Source of the DNA: Melieria omissa
Lineage: Eukaryota; Arthropoda; Insecta; Diptera; Ulidiidae
Length of the DNA: 64,000 bases
Reading direction: 5' to 3'
NCBI GenBank assembly: GCA_963971225.1
Contig: OZ020268.1
Span: forward strand, 117,255,510 to 117,319,509
The position numbers and the translations under genes are program-made. Below the pieces are notes generated by a model. That model did no database searches and was not told where the DNA came from. It saw nothing but the letters and a program-made list of their open reading frames with translations. This document shows, piece by piece, positions 44,386 to 56,578 of the stretch. Within the stretch, counting starts at the first letter, position 1, and each line of letters starts with the position of its first letter.

Positions 44386-45639
44386 ATACCCAATATTAAA
44401 GTCTTCCTAAAACTCTGTTGAAGCTATAGTTAAGCAAAGTCTGCCAACTCGTCCGCAAGTATTTGCAACAAATGCATAACTTCGTAGCGGCACTCGAGCG
44501 CTCACTCGAACACTCAATAATCACATTGAAGGCAAAATAAATAAGAGTTGAGTATGTTTCGGCGCGGCAACGGCACCGTCATACATCCGTGCCGCCCGAT
44601 GAAGACATTATCATAAATTGCCACGTACACCGAATTTTATCATTTTTAATATGCGCAACGAAGGAGGAGACGCGCTGACCAGCCGCTCGCCTCATTCCTT
44701 TATGCTTTGGCATGAAATGGTGGTTTTTTGTTTCCTTTTCATATTTTCCAATATATGAAGTCGTGTTTGAGCGGTGCGCCGTTGACAGTATCAGCACGCA
44801 AAGCGTATACTTTATGGCGCGCATGCCCAACGGCGCCCAGATCGAATGCTGCGCGGCGGCCACTTGCAGCTGCGCACACCGGCCAGCCGGCCGTATCGGC
44901 AGTTTAGCAAAATTATTAAGACATTTTAATTCACAATCTCAATGAGGTGTGAAACGCAATCGCGAGGATTTATATTAATATATAAAAACGAAAATGCATC
45001 CACTCGGCTCGCTTCATATGATATGCGATATTTGCAGTGCGAGTACGTGGCGGGGATTATCAGCAACAGTCGCGGAAGTGTTCTGATTCCCGAAGCGTGT
45101 ACGGCACGTTTGTCACGTGCTGTGAGGTGTGTGTGCAAAGGCTTTTTAAATTTTTAAATATGAGTAAATGCTGTTGCTGGACAGCGTTGAGGCTGATCGT
45201 TATGCAGGCTGCACGCAGCCGTGTTGAAGCCGACACACACACACGAGTGCAGATGTACTGGAGCTGTTAATGCGCTCAAATTGCTGTTGAAATTGAGGCC
45301 CATTGAAAGGTTTGCATATTTTTATTTTTTTTTTCATTAAACACTTTTGAGTCTTTACTTTAATAAGAACACACTGGAAAGCAAAGTTATGGATGCACCA
45401 AAAGTTTGTTGTTTCTGAGAGATTTAAGAAATTTGAGCAAAATCGAATGATTCAAAGTAAATGAGCTGTTAAAAATATTTGTGTTTTATTTTATGTTTTA
45501 TTTATATTATAATTTTTTTATAAATTAATTAATTAATTTATCTATTTATTTACTTATTTATTTATTATTAATTTATTATGTATTTATTTAATTAATTTTT
45601 GTAATTATCTATTTATATAACTCAAAATTTGTGATTTTT
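44386..45639. other. Non-coding, with GC-richer island to 45.3 kb
   Basis: Dense CpG at 44560-44900 and TTTATTTA low-complexity at 45480-45600. Overlapping short frames only. Confidence 0.4.
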
Positions 45640-45947
45640 CAGGAAACGCAAAAAACTGTTTTTGACCTAAATTAACATGTTTTTAAATAACGAATAGACC
45701 GTTCAGTAGAAACTCCTTACAGATTATGCTTTTTGATAAGTTCCAAGAATTTTTTTTTATTTTACACTAGAAAATCCAAAATTTTGAGTTGTGACTGTTT
45801 TGATGATATTTTAATTCAATAATTATGAAACTATTTCAAGTTGAAATGACAGTTACAAAGTTGAATGAAAAATTTTGAAAATTCATAATTAATTTGAAAA
45901 ATTAAAAATATATACAAAAATTGTCAGAATTTTGCTTAGAATTAACT
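45640..45947 (+). repeat. Interspersed repeat family C, copy 1
   Basis: TTTTTCAGGAAACGCAAAAA through CACTAGAAAATCCAAAATTT to AGAATTAACTT matches 48905-49555 in the same orientation. A TTAA-type MITE follows immediately at 45952. Confidence 0.8.
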
Positions 45948-45951
45948 TTAA

Positions 45952-47220
45952 CCCCTCTGGTACCCTAGGAAAAACTCGCACACTTGACCCTTGAGTCATA
46001 AAATGACCCCGATTTTTTTCTTAGTATTTTGTTCAAAAAAGTTAAGACAATGTGGTTTTAACAATTAGTTATTACTTTGATTATTGAAAAGCGACTATTT
46101 GGCCTAAATGAAGTCAAATATGTTCAACATGGAAACCATATCCAGGTTCTTGATATTCTTCTCGGGCACTTTAATTCTTGCGATTTCTTCAGAAGTTAAA
46201 ACTATATCGTAACTAATTGTTGGACAATTATATTATTAATAACAGATAATAATCATGAATCGCCCAAACATAAATGGTTTCGCAAGAAAGCCTGTTCCCG
46301 TGGCCCACAAAAAATTACTCAGTTTTGAGGTTTAATTTATAAAAGTCTGCCAAAATATTAAAGTTGCAACAAGGCGTAAATTTTTTTTGTCGCTAGCACG
46401 AATATTTTTCACAAACGTGATCTAGCTTGTTCATATTCCTTTGGATATTTTTATAAATTTACTACTTGCTAAAAATCGTACTACTTATATGTACTTTTTA
46501 CTTATATTGAAAGATTCAATCAAGATTTCATACCAGAAACAAATTTTTCGTCCCATTGGGTTTCGATCCTTTGAAACTTAAAAGCTCTTATACTACTCAT
46601 TTAGATGTGTGGACGAACTACGCCCTTTTCTCTTTCCTCCCTTTTCCCCGGTCGAAAAACATGACCTTATAGTAAGTTCAATCTTATTGTCATTGATGTG
46701 CGACTCATAGTTCTAAAGTTATATTAAAAAATTTTGATCGTCAAAAGAGTGCCACGTCCATTATTAAACGCCCATGAAATATTTTCTGTGGAACAATATG
46801 TCTACATGGGAATATTGCACGAAATTGTAATGCTGTATGACTTATAATTTCGATTTTACTCCATATTAGAAAGGGTTGTATAGCTAGCGCCACGCCCTCT
46901 TACCAACACAAAACAAAACACAAATGCTAGAAACATTTATCCATGGCACTTGGAAACCAAATCTAATAAAATTCACATTGCATCGACCGATTTCTTGCGT
47001 TTAGTAATATGGGCCATAAAATGACCCTAAGGTCAAATTTGTATAGTAGCTCGTTTGCACGTAAACCAGTGTTGTAAATCAAATTAAATTTAGCGTATAT
47101 TCAAATGGCATAAAATTAGTCACTGAATCCAAAGAAAACCAATTCTTCATCAGAAATAAGAAAGTTACGTCACTTTAAAGTCAAATTTTACTCGAAAATG
47201 ACCCTGAGGTAACAGAAGTG
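45952..47220. mobile_element. TTAA-flanked MITE, 1.27 kb
   Basis: Perfect TTAA at 45948-45951 and 47221-47224. The ends are CCCCTCTGGTACC and, read inward, CACTTCTGTTACC, agreeing at 10 of 13 bases. Sub-terminal CATAAAATGACCC occurs near both ends (45995 and 47015). No coding capacity. Consistent with a piggyBac-type non-autonomous element. Confidence 0.75.
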
Positions 47221-47224
47221 TTAA

Positions 47225-48904
47225 CTGTACTTTGTTCTTTTGTTAATTTCTAGAAATGGTTTAATTTAGAAAAAACAAACATTAACATTTCATTGCGAAG
47301 ACATAAAAGATGGCATCAAGAATAAACCTAAATTAATTTTATTTAATTAAAATCCCTTTAATTAAATTGTGTTTTAAAAAATTTCCTTAATAAATTTAAG
47401 CTGTTTGACTCAAAATATTTCGTCAGCTTTGCATGTCTGCGCCAACACTCATTAGGACTGCAAAAAATTGCATGCGCTTCCCAAACCCCATTAAAGCCAT
47501 ACACAATAAAATGCTTGTGTGCGTGTATGTCTGTGTGTGTGTGTGTGTGTGGCTGCTGCCTGGCCGGGCAACACCATGATTAAAAAGCAATCTTCTTTCC
47601 ATTTGGAACATCATTTACGAAATCATAATTCGCGTGTTTCGCGCGCATTATTCAACTGTGCCAAGATTTATCTCAACTGCGAACCGTTGCAGCGGACGCG
47701 CCGCGTTCGCATTCGGCACATATGCAACGCTGCCGCTGCGCAACATTATTAAGCGCAATTTTAGAATGAACCGAAATTTTCGCTTTCGAATTTCCACATT
47801 CAAAATGCCCCAAACCGCTGCTGCCATCGAATGTTGCAGGGCTGATGAGTTGCCTGAAATGTGGCACTGCCACACACCGCATCACATCACATTGCGCCGA
47901 ATGTCGCTGCGGCCGGCAACAGAGGCGCACTCGCATTTCTGGCAATGATTTATATGGCGGCGGTGTGTTGTGCCCTGCAGCCGAACAACTTCATTTAATT
48001 TTCAGTTATGATTGCAGTGCTATCGCTGCTTTTGTTGTTGTTGTCGTTGTTGTCAGCGTATTTGTTCTTTAATCGAGTTGCGAAATTCGCTTTTATGCTT
48101 TTGCTGCAAAAAAAATGCTAATTACATAGAATATTTTATATTTTTCAAACTTGGGGAAAACTTTTGCATATTTTGTATATGAGACAAGAAGTTCGAGGCG
48201 CACTTGTGGGGCATTGTCGATGCGCATAAAGGCGTTGCAAATGTGCCGCAGCAGCTTTAAGCGAATTTGATATTCAAATTCGGGACATAAATACCTGCTG
48301 CTGGTAATTTGCAACGCAAATGCCATAACGACAATTGCGCGGCGGCGACTGCTAACTGGCGGTTGAAATGTGCTTGGAGCGGCGGCAAGTTGGCGTTCTT
48401 TATGCTAGTGCTGGCGATTATGCTGACGAAAGATGACAGTCGCACAAGACGTCGAAAAGACAGAGAGAAAGGGAAAGAAAGAGAGAGAGATAGATAAAGA
48501 GGGAGTGCCAAGTGAAAGAGTGAACGAGTGGCGCTACGTTTGTCACTGTTTTTAGTCTGCAAGCAATTCATGCGAGTTGTTTAATAATTTTACAAAGTTT
48601 ACAAATTTGTATAAGTAGGAAAATTTGCAGATGAATTTCTTATATAAATAAAAAATTTCTGAGGAGCAATATTTGTTTAAGAAAATTTTTTTTTCATTTC
48701 AGTAAAAAATGTATTAGTAAGTAAGGACTACTTTTATATCTGCTTGAGGTGGTAGCAAAGAAAAAGTTCTATTTGGTTTCTCAAATTTCAATGGATTTTC
48801 ATACATTTTACCTTTTTGAAAACGAAGTGTGATAAACTTTTAAATTATTAAGTAATACATATAGCACACCCACTACAAAAGTGATACAACTCAACATTTT
48901 TAAT
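47225..48904. other. Non-coding, with GC-richer island 47.4-48.6 kb
   Basis: (GT)n at 47529-47551, GTTGTTGTC triplets near 48031 and a GA-rich run at 48455-48500. The minus-strand segment at 48160-48310 has a protein-like frame (see findings) but no supporting signal. Confidence 0.4.
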
Positions 48905-49555
48905 TTTTCAGGAAAGGCAAAAAACTGTTTTTGAGCTAAAAATATTTTTTTTAAATAACGTATAGACCATTAAGTAGAAAATTCCTACCGATTATGCTTT
49001 AGGGTAAGTTAAAAAGATTTTTTAAAATTTTGCACTAGAAAATCCAAAATTTTTAAGATAAGTTACAAAGATTTTTTTTAATTTTACACTAGAAAATCCA
49101 AAATTTTTAGTTGTGACTTTTTTGATAATATTTTAACACCAATAATTACCGAAATTTGTAAAGTACAGTGGAGTCTGGATATAGTGAACTAATTATTACA
49201 AGGCCTGTTCACTGTATTGAGGTTGTTCACTATATCAAGGTTAACATTTTTGTTCAAAAACTCGTTTTATTTGCTCAAAATACACTTTTTGTTTTTTGCT
49301 TGAAAATTTGTTTCTCTATTTAGTGGCTCGATGTCAAAATTTGGGTGTTCACTATATCGAGGTGTTCACTTTATAGGGGGTTCACTATACCCAGACACGA
49401 CTGTAATACCACTTTTGCTGAATTTAATAATTATAAATTACAGTTAAAAAGTTGTAAGAAAAATTTTGAAAATTCTAAATTAATTTTTTCATTTGATATA
49501 TATCTATATAGATTATATACTAAATTTGTCACAACTTTACTTAAAATTAACTTAA
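48905..49555 (+). repeat. Interspersed repeat family C, copy 2, with MITE insert
   Basis: It matches 45640-45947, with a local duplication of the CACTAGAAAATCCAAAATTT phrase (49036 and 49087) and the MITE 49166-49403 inserted. The tail AATTTTGAAAATTC...AAAATTAACTT corresponds to the end of copy 1. Confidence 0.75.
49166..49403. mobile_element. Tc1/pogo-type MITE, TA duplication
   Basis: 238 bp flanked by TA at 49164-49165 and 49404-49405. The terminal repeats CAGTGGAGTCTGGATATAGT and CAGTCGTGTCTGGGTATAGT are followed by GAAC on both sides. Sub-terminal TTCACTATATCGAGG-like words occur four times. The CAGT start with TA duplication fits pogo/Tigger-like elements. No frame. Confidence 0.85.
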
Positions 49556-49924
49556 ACAAAAATTTAGGACTCTTTTGCATTGAGTTGCAGCGATCAAATA
49601 GCTTCAAATTTCTCGACATGAAGAGAGACCTAACTGTATTTTGGAATCATGGAATGTTTATTCAGACATGTGCTTTTTGTTGTTGTTTATTCTTCAGATT
49701 TTGAGGTCGTACTGCAAAGTTTGGATATGCAGTTGTTTTGGTCATCGAGATGTATTACAAAAATAATAAAACAATAAAAAGAATAAAACAAAATTTATAA
49801 ATAGAAATAAATGTAAAAAAATAAAAATAAATAAAAGAGTAAAAAAAACCAGTGGACTCCTTTCACCTTTGGACAAGCCATGTGTCACACTTCAATCATT
49901 TCTTATTTTTACTCTGAAGCTAAC
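49556..49924. other. Unassigned AT-rich stretch
   Basis: AATAAAA low-complexity at 49755-49850. Nothing else seen. Confidence 0.35.
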
Positions 49925-50220
49925 CAACAGTCTCAATATGAGAAAATCAGTGCGACCTCTTGATGAAGGAGAGCAGATCCAGGGAGCAGACTCGGATTTC
50001 GTAGCACTAGCCAGGTGCTTCAAGAATCTAAACCCCAGTGTACGAAGGAGGCGTTTCTACCGAGCCGAGCAGTGGCACAAAAAGTGTTCTATCATAGACG
50101 ACAGACGCCATTCGATGAGCGCATAGATCCAATAGCGCAGAGTCCAGTCAGATTCCGAAAAGAGTATCGACTCGGGGACTATGACTCCTGAATAGTGCAG
50201 AAGAGAGATCTCTTTGTTGT
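49925..50220 (-). pseudogene. Non-LTR ORF2 C-terminal remnant
   Basis: The minus strand reads MIEHFLCHCSAR near 50060-50095, a knuckle H-x3-C-x-C. It continues KRLLRTLGFRFLKHLA...SAP...ICSPSSRGRTDF toward 49930. The DNA also aligns with 22560-22890, sharing AGATCCAATAGCGCAG and GAAGGAGAGCAGAT, so both derive from one element family. Frameshifts are present and no RNase H block is left. Confidence 0.65.
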
Positions 50221-52040
50221 CCTTGCAGAAAATCTTGGCTGAACCAAATATTCTTTAGTGGTTATCAAAGTTATAGTTTTCAGTTAAAACACTTTCTGTA
50301 AATTTAATGTCAGATATTTTTTCCCCGTTTTAGTTCTCATCCAGCAGACTTTCTGTAAACTTATTTTAATATTATTTAGACTTTTTTCATAAATTCAACA
50401 TTTTAACGTTCCCAGCAAAAACCTGTAGTGAAAGGGTTAATAGGTCATTGAGGTCGGTTAGGCAGTGTTGGAGCAATTAGTTACAATTACTTGAAATAAG
50501 GCTGTTTTTATTTTGAGAGGGACCTCAGGGCTTTATATATATCAATTAACGGTCTTCAGAAGAGCAAAATGGTACAGAGGTTTTTTTATGATAATTTTGT
50601 TCCTTTTTACATTTTCTTCAGGTCCCGAACACTGCCATTGTTTTTCTTACATCAAATATTTACACAAATGTCTATATTACTTACATTTTTTTTGTCAAAA
50701 AACTATTAACAACACTGCGAACTGGGTCAGCTGCGTTGCGCTTGGCATCGTTTCACCGCTCGGTTGCACCAATGCAAAGCTGGGCCGCTGCACTCGTATG
50801 CGCATATTTTGCTGCTACTTGCATACATTTTGCATATGAATTGCATGACATGTGCTCCATTCGTTGCAGTACAGTTGTAAGAACGGTAAGAACTTGCGGC
50901 GAACTGACTCGCCATGATCGACAGCCAATGTCAATTGTGCCGTTTTCTACTGTTTGCGTTGTGTTTTATTTTTTGCTTCTTATTATGTTTGACTTTTGTT
51001 GAAATTGTCAGTCGGCAGGCAGCGCTTATGTTGAATTGCAAATGTAAGAAAAAAATCATGGAACCATTTTTGGTTATTTTCAAAAATCAAAATTTTAGCA
51101 TATTGAACAGAATAAAAAAATACAAAGTGAATTCGTCATGAGACAAAGAGGAGGTTTTTTATGTTTTTGAAATTTATGCTTTTGTTGTTGTTAGACAGTA
51201 GTAGACAAACAAAAATGTGTGTTGCAACTGAGTTGCGCAGCAACTTTCACCATGAGACCTAAAGTGGCAGCCCAGTTGTTCTGATTGAACCCTGAAGGCT
51301 GAAGGCTGCAATTTCGCTTGTAGCATTTCCTCACCGATTACCTTTGCCCTAACAAATGTGCCCAAACTCTTGCAATAAATGATGGTGGTTGTGGTTGTTG
51401 TTCTTCAATTTACTTCAACTAAGACAGTTTGATTGTGTTGGCTTATGGCTTTGGCCCTGTCTGTCAGTGGCGCCTTTGTTGCGGTCAGTCAGATTTCCCA
51501 TTGGCTAATTGAGTGTTTATCATTTAACATTTGAGCTCATTGTCAATTCGCTTGGATCGCTGTCTATGCGGATTATTGCTGTGTGCAGTGTGCATCTTGG
51601 AAACGGGTGAAGCGAGCAGAGTAGCGACCAGATTGCACATTGAATTGCCAATTGAATGATTGCAGGCTCTGTGGGCTTGTCGGCGGTTGAAGTGAAACAC
51701 TTTGGGCTGTGTTGTTGACCGCAAACGTTCAGTTAGAAAATGCAAAGCGCAAGTCGAAGGCAGCCAAGTTGCCGGGCGGAAATTTTGGAGCCACCAACAA
51801 CTCAATTTAAGTTTTTCACCTGTTTGCCAATAATTCACCTTTACTGCAAGTGGCATACAAACATAAATTGCGTTTGCTTTAAAAAAAAATATTAAAAAAA
51901 GAAGTCCATACACAATGCGGCAATGTGCGCTGTTTGATTGGATGAATTGGGGGAAAAAGTCTGCCGGCTTCATTTGTGCAACCGCAAGATGTGCACAAAA
52001 TGGTTTGGAGAGAAAAAGAAATGAAATAAAAATGAAAAAT
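50221..52040. other. Non-coding, with GC-richer island 50.7-51.9 kb
   Basis: TTGTTGTTGTT near 51182 and GGTTGTGGTTGTTG near 51387. A 179-codon minus frame at 51524-52063 crosses low-GC sequence and has no recognisable domain. TTAACGTTCCC...GAAAGGGTTAA at 50402-50440 may be a scrap of a TTAA element. Confidence 0.4.
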
Positions 52041-52048
52041 TGTTTTAA

Positions 52049-52992
52049 CCCTTTCGACCCCAAAGTTGTCTGAGAGCAACTTCATCTATTTGTCATCTTA
52101 TAGCAAAAGCTACGATTGATGTATGGGTTTGATTTAAGTAGTCACCAACAGATTTATATTTTAAGAAGTGAATTTGAAGTAAATTACACAAATTTTACTG
52201 TAAAAAAAATTTAAGCAAATTTTAAAATAATATTTTTAGAAATGAATTCAAAGCAAATTACACAAATTTTACTATTATCCCCAAAATAATTTCCAATAGT
52301 TTGCAGCAATTTCAAGGAAAGTTTGTGTTCTAATTGAATTCTACAAATTGGGCGCGTTTGATCAAAACCCTTTTTCTTTAATAACGGTAAAATAAAATCA
52401 AAAAGTGATAATTTTGTATTTTTCTATAAGTATTACATAATTTTTCTGTAGCTAAGAAATATTGATACAAATTGTATTTAACCCGTTGTAAGCTAAACTT
52501 GCTCAAAAGTAAATTAGCGCTGGAACTCTAACAAAGAGGCGTGGAGACTTCAAATGTCGGGTTAAATAAAATCAAAAAGTGATAATTTTGTATTTTTCCA
52601 TAAATATTAAATAATTTTTTTGTAGTTAAAAAATATTGATAAAAAACTTATTTAACCCGTTTTAAACTAAAATTGCTTAAAACTAAACTAGCTCTAGAAC
52701 TCTAACAAAGAGGCGTGGCGACTTGAAATGTCGAGTTAAATAAAATCAAAAAGTGATAATTTTGTATTTTTCTATAAGTATTAAATAATTTTTCTGTAAT
52801 TAAAAAATATTTATACAACATTTATTTAACCCGTTTTAAGCTCAAATTGTTGAAAAGTTAACTAGCTCTAGAACTCTAACAAAGAGGCGTGGCGACTTCA
52901 AATGTCGTGTGAACACTTCTTAGGTAAATGTTTCATGATTTAAATACCAAAAAGTAATATCGAGACACAGGGCAAATTCGGGGTCGAAAGGG
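52049..52992 (+). mobile_element. piggyBac-like MITE with internal triplication
   Basis: TTAA flanks at 52045-52048 and 52993-52996. The terminal inverted repeats are perfect over 13 bp (CCCTTTCGACCCC). 944 bp without coding capacity. The middle holds three tandem 174-bp units (52390-52910). A truncated copy is at 32730-33105 and a decayed one at 63140-63471. Confidence 0.9.
52390..52910 (+). repeat. Three tandem copies of a 174-bp unit inside the MITE
   Basis: Units start AAATAAAATCAAAAAGTGAT at 52390, 52564 and 52738 and end near AACAAAGAGGCGTGG...AAATGTCG. The copies differ by scattered substitutions. Confidence 0.95.
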
Positions 52993-52996
52993 TTAA

Positions 52997-55610
52997 AGAA
53001 AGCGGAAAAATAAAAGTGCACTAAGTAGAAGCAATGGAAGCAAAATCTATGAACGAGTACGCTCAGGTGGATTGTTGGAGAACAACGAAAGGCGCAAAGA
53101 AGTAAGAAGGAGAAGTATTGGTGGAAGCATGAAGCAGTGAAGGAAAAAGTAGCAAAGGAATAAGTAGAAGTAGTGACAATTCTCATAAATGTTTGTCTTC
53201 TTTTCTCATCAAAACACACACTAACACAGAAAAAAACATTAACACACACACACATAGTACACTTGAACACACATGTTTATGGTTATTAACCCGTTTTGTC
53301 GTAAATCAAGTGAAATTACATTTTCGGCGCACCGAGCGGCCGTTTCCGCTGCTGAAAATGCGTCGCAACGACAACAGCAGACGGTTGTAAATATGCCCAG
53401 CTCACAGCACTGGCAGCGTTCTTGGCTCTATTGATGTTAATGGTTTTGTTGTTGTCGTTGCCGCACTAACATTAACGACACACGCACATGATCGATGACA
53501 GTTTGGCTGTGGCGAAATTGTAAATTTTCTTGCGGTAATGGAAAAAACGTGCAGCGCTCAAGCACATCAATTTTCGCGCTTCCCCATGGCCCCCGCCAGT
53601 CTTCGTCTGCCCAGCTCACGCCGACTTCGCTCGTGTGCAATTTCCAATAATATCAAATATTCAAAGCCTAATGCGGCCATAGGTGTCAAGTGTTTGGCCC
53701 TTGCGCCATAAACAGCTCCACAAAACTTTGCTTTTCCACTTGAAGCAAAACAAAAACAAAATAACAATAAAAAAGAAACAAAAAACAGCAAAATATTAAA
53801 TGACATTTATTGCTTGGCTGCTTTGCGTTAGGGCCCAATGAAAATATTTTATTATGGCCCAAACATCGATCATAGCTCAGCTGCTGGCATAGCGTCTTAT
53901 TTTTTGCCTTTTTGTATTATTTTTTTAGCTGCTTTTTAGCCGTAATTCATCATTGACCTGCCAGCAATACAGTTGTTTATTGTTGACATTTTGCTGCAAA
54001 TCGTAGCACAAATACGCTTGTCTGCCATGGCAAGAATGACAAAGCGCGCCGCAATGTCAGCGCATTTCATGCAAACTCCTGCTCGATCGATCGATCGCTA
54101 AATCGTCGAATTGATAGATGACTGAATAGATAGCTATGCGCATAGCCAGATTGACATATTGATGGTTGTAGCAAGATTTCGTCAAGTTGCGCTTCTTCCA
54201 TAAAGTGCACAAAATATGACACACAACACAACAACTACGATATGCAAAGTCGGTCTGCTGCATTTGTCAACAGCAAATGTAAATATGTCAGGTCAATGTT
54301 TGCGCATTGGTGTGTGTGTGTGGGCAGCAGTCCAATATGTAAATATTCATTTATGCATTTCTTTAAATGCATCAAAATAACAACAAAAAAATCAATATTG
54401 GCGGCATTCACAATGTGTTAGAGGAAAACAGTTTAGTGTCAATTCATATTTTTAGACCTCAATTTTAATTAATTGATTTGAAATTAATTTTTTTTTTAGA
54501 AAAATGGGTTTTGTAAGATCTCAAGGGATCTCAATTTAGGTATTTTAAATTTTTTTCGATTTAATTTTTTATTTATTTTTTTCGCTTTATTTATTTTTTA
54601 CTACAGGCATTTCGATCTTACTCCATGCACATTGATTACTACTTTCTTTGTGTCTTTGCCGCTTATAACTGAGTCAGGTTTAATATAGTAGAGAAGCGAC
54701 CACCTATACGCTTTGATATCAGAGGCTCTACTCAAATTCAGTACAACAGATTTGTTAAACTGTCAAATTGAGCCTCAAGTTGCAGTACCATGGACGTATT
54801 TCTACCTGAGTTCTGTGCTTTCTAGACTGGTTCAACATAAAACTTGTCACCATTTCATCATTGTCCTCACAAATAGAATATTCTATGTTGTTTCGATACA
54901 AATTGGTGCGTCACTAGGCCAAAAAGCTACTTTAGTCCCTTCTGCATAGAGACAGAAGAAACCGTGAACCTCGGTCCAAAATTACAGAAGGCATAAGGAT
55001 TCTTCATCTGCAGTCTCTCACAGCCTTGTATGCTCGCTCGCGGCTTGAAGCCTTCCATTTCTGAATAGAGGCTTTGATGGAACAGAAGAAAGTGACAGAA
55101 TGGGTTTACGGCCAACAAATTTAGCTTCATAGCTTATTGAGGCCTATAGAATCAAAATCCTCGTTACTTGTAATTTCTGCTTTCAGCGAAAGCTAAGTTT
55201 TTTTGGTTTATTCTTTATGAACTTTAGTAAGATTTTTTTATAGCTGCTACTTTGGTTTGACAAAGTCTCTCGTAAGGACAATGAAGCTCTGGAGAAAAGG
55301 GTGTTCGATGCGTTGGTTGGTAGCTAAGAGGGAGATCGTCGGTCGAATGTCAAAGAACCAAGTTCAGGAGGCTGTATTGCCTCTTGGTGTGACCAAATGG
55401 AGAAGACGCAAAGTAGAGCTACATGGAACGGACTTATAGGGGATATATAAGTGCCAGATAATGTTCAAAAATTACTGGTGCGAAAAGTATTCGCTTTTAA
55501 AGTGCTGGGATGGGAGTAAGCAGTAGTCTGTAGTCAGTACTTCACAACACGTGTTTTGGTTAGCATAACCTAACTAATTCATCCTCGGTATACGTTCAGA
55601 AGTGTAAAGC
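52997..55610. other. Non-coding, with GC-richer island 53.3-54.3 kb
   Basis: (CA)n at 53243-53252, GATC palindromes at 54092-54107 (GATCGATCGATCG), (GT)n at 54311-54321 and TTTATTTTT low-complexity at 54555-54600. A 60-codon basic frame at 55257-55439 (+) is not recognised. Confidence 0.4.
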
Positions 55611-55612
55611 TA

Positions 55613-56111
55613 AGGTCCCACGATTGCTGCAAATGCGTCGATCATAGCCAGATCTGGTCGGGCATTGACTACGCAGAAATTGTCAATTGAGCAAAACGTT
55701 TTTTATTTGGATCACACGATTGCCCCAATTTCGACAAACTTTGTCGGCTCAACCTAAGGAACAGAAATATCGCACCGAACGATTTCATAGGTAGGTGACA
55801 CGATTGCCCGAATCGAAAAAAAAAAAAATTGAAATAAATTCTCAAAAAATTTCGAAGCACCGACAAAATTTGTCGGCACCTATGTTTGGCGCTCGAGTTG
55901 CCGACATAATTCGGCTCAATTTCTAATTTTTTTTGTCTGGCTTCAACTGTTCATACGATTGACGCTACAGTACCGATTTCGTTCGGCGCAACAGAAGACA
56001 GATCGAATATTTTTGACATTTGCGCCGAAACCGAATCGAGTTCACAAGATTGGCATTTGAGTTTTTTTAAAATGCGTAAAATTTCTACGCATTGCGGCAA
56101 TCGTGGGACCT
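55613..56111. mobile_element. TA-flanked MITE with repeated CACGATTG words
   Basis: 499 bp. The terminal repeats AGGTCCCACGATTGC are perfect, flanked by TA at 55611-55612 and 56112-56113; an imperfect extension reaches AATGCGT. Further ACGATTG words lie at about 55707, 55800 and 55954, and GACAAA...TTTGTCGGC hairpins at about 55733 and 55861. No frame. Tc1/mariner-type target choice. Confidence 0.85.
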
Positions 56112-56578
56112 TACCTTAAGCGTGCTTTTTGTGCATAAAAAAATCTGAAATTATGTAAACATGTTCTTTTACTTATCTACAGCACATTTAGTTCAATTAT
56201 ACAGAAATATCTTCACTGGCCAAAAGTCGTATTGAAAGGGTGAAGTAAGTAAGTTTAGACAGGGCAGTGTCTTATAGTCTCGTGTCTTACAGTCTTGTCC
56301 ATCTACTCATAAAGGCAACTTTGATGAAGTGACAACTGTCAAGTCGTAATTGATTTATTTAAGGTCTCAAGATCGCTAAAAACGAAATGTGCGTCGATTT
56401 TCCGCCAACGCTTGGGGAGAAGACAATAAAACTACAGAGAACTCATGGCTTACATCCTCTACATACTGGACACTAAATCAGCTTCGACACAGGACTTCAA
56501 CAGTCAGGTTGTAGTTAGCTGATTTAGACTCTTAGATCCTTTAAAAAGGCTTTGCATCTGCGTTCAGAGCGTTGATAA

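Noticed and set aside
51524..52063. 179-codon minus frame as a gene
   Set aside because: Composition is mixed, no domain is recognisable, and it runs into the end of a piggyBac-like MITE.
54088..54107. GATC palindrome cluster as a regulatory or origin-like site
   Set aside because: A short run of GATCGATC is common by chance and no partner signal is present.
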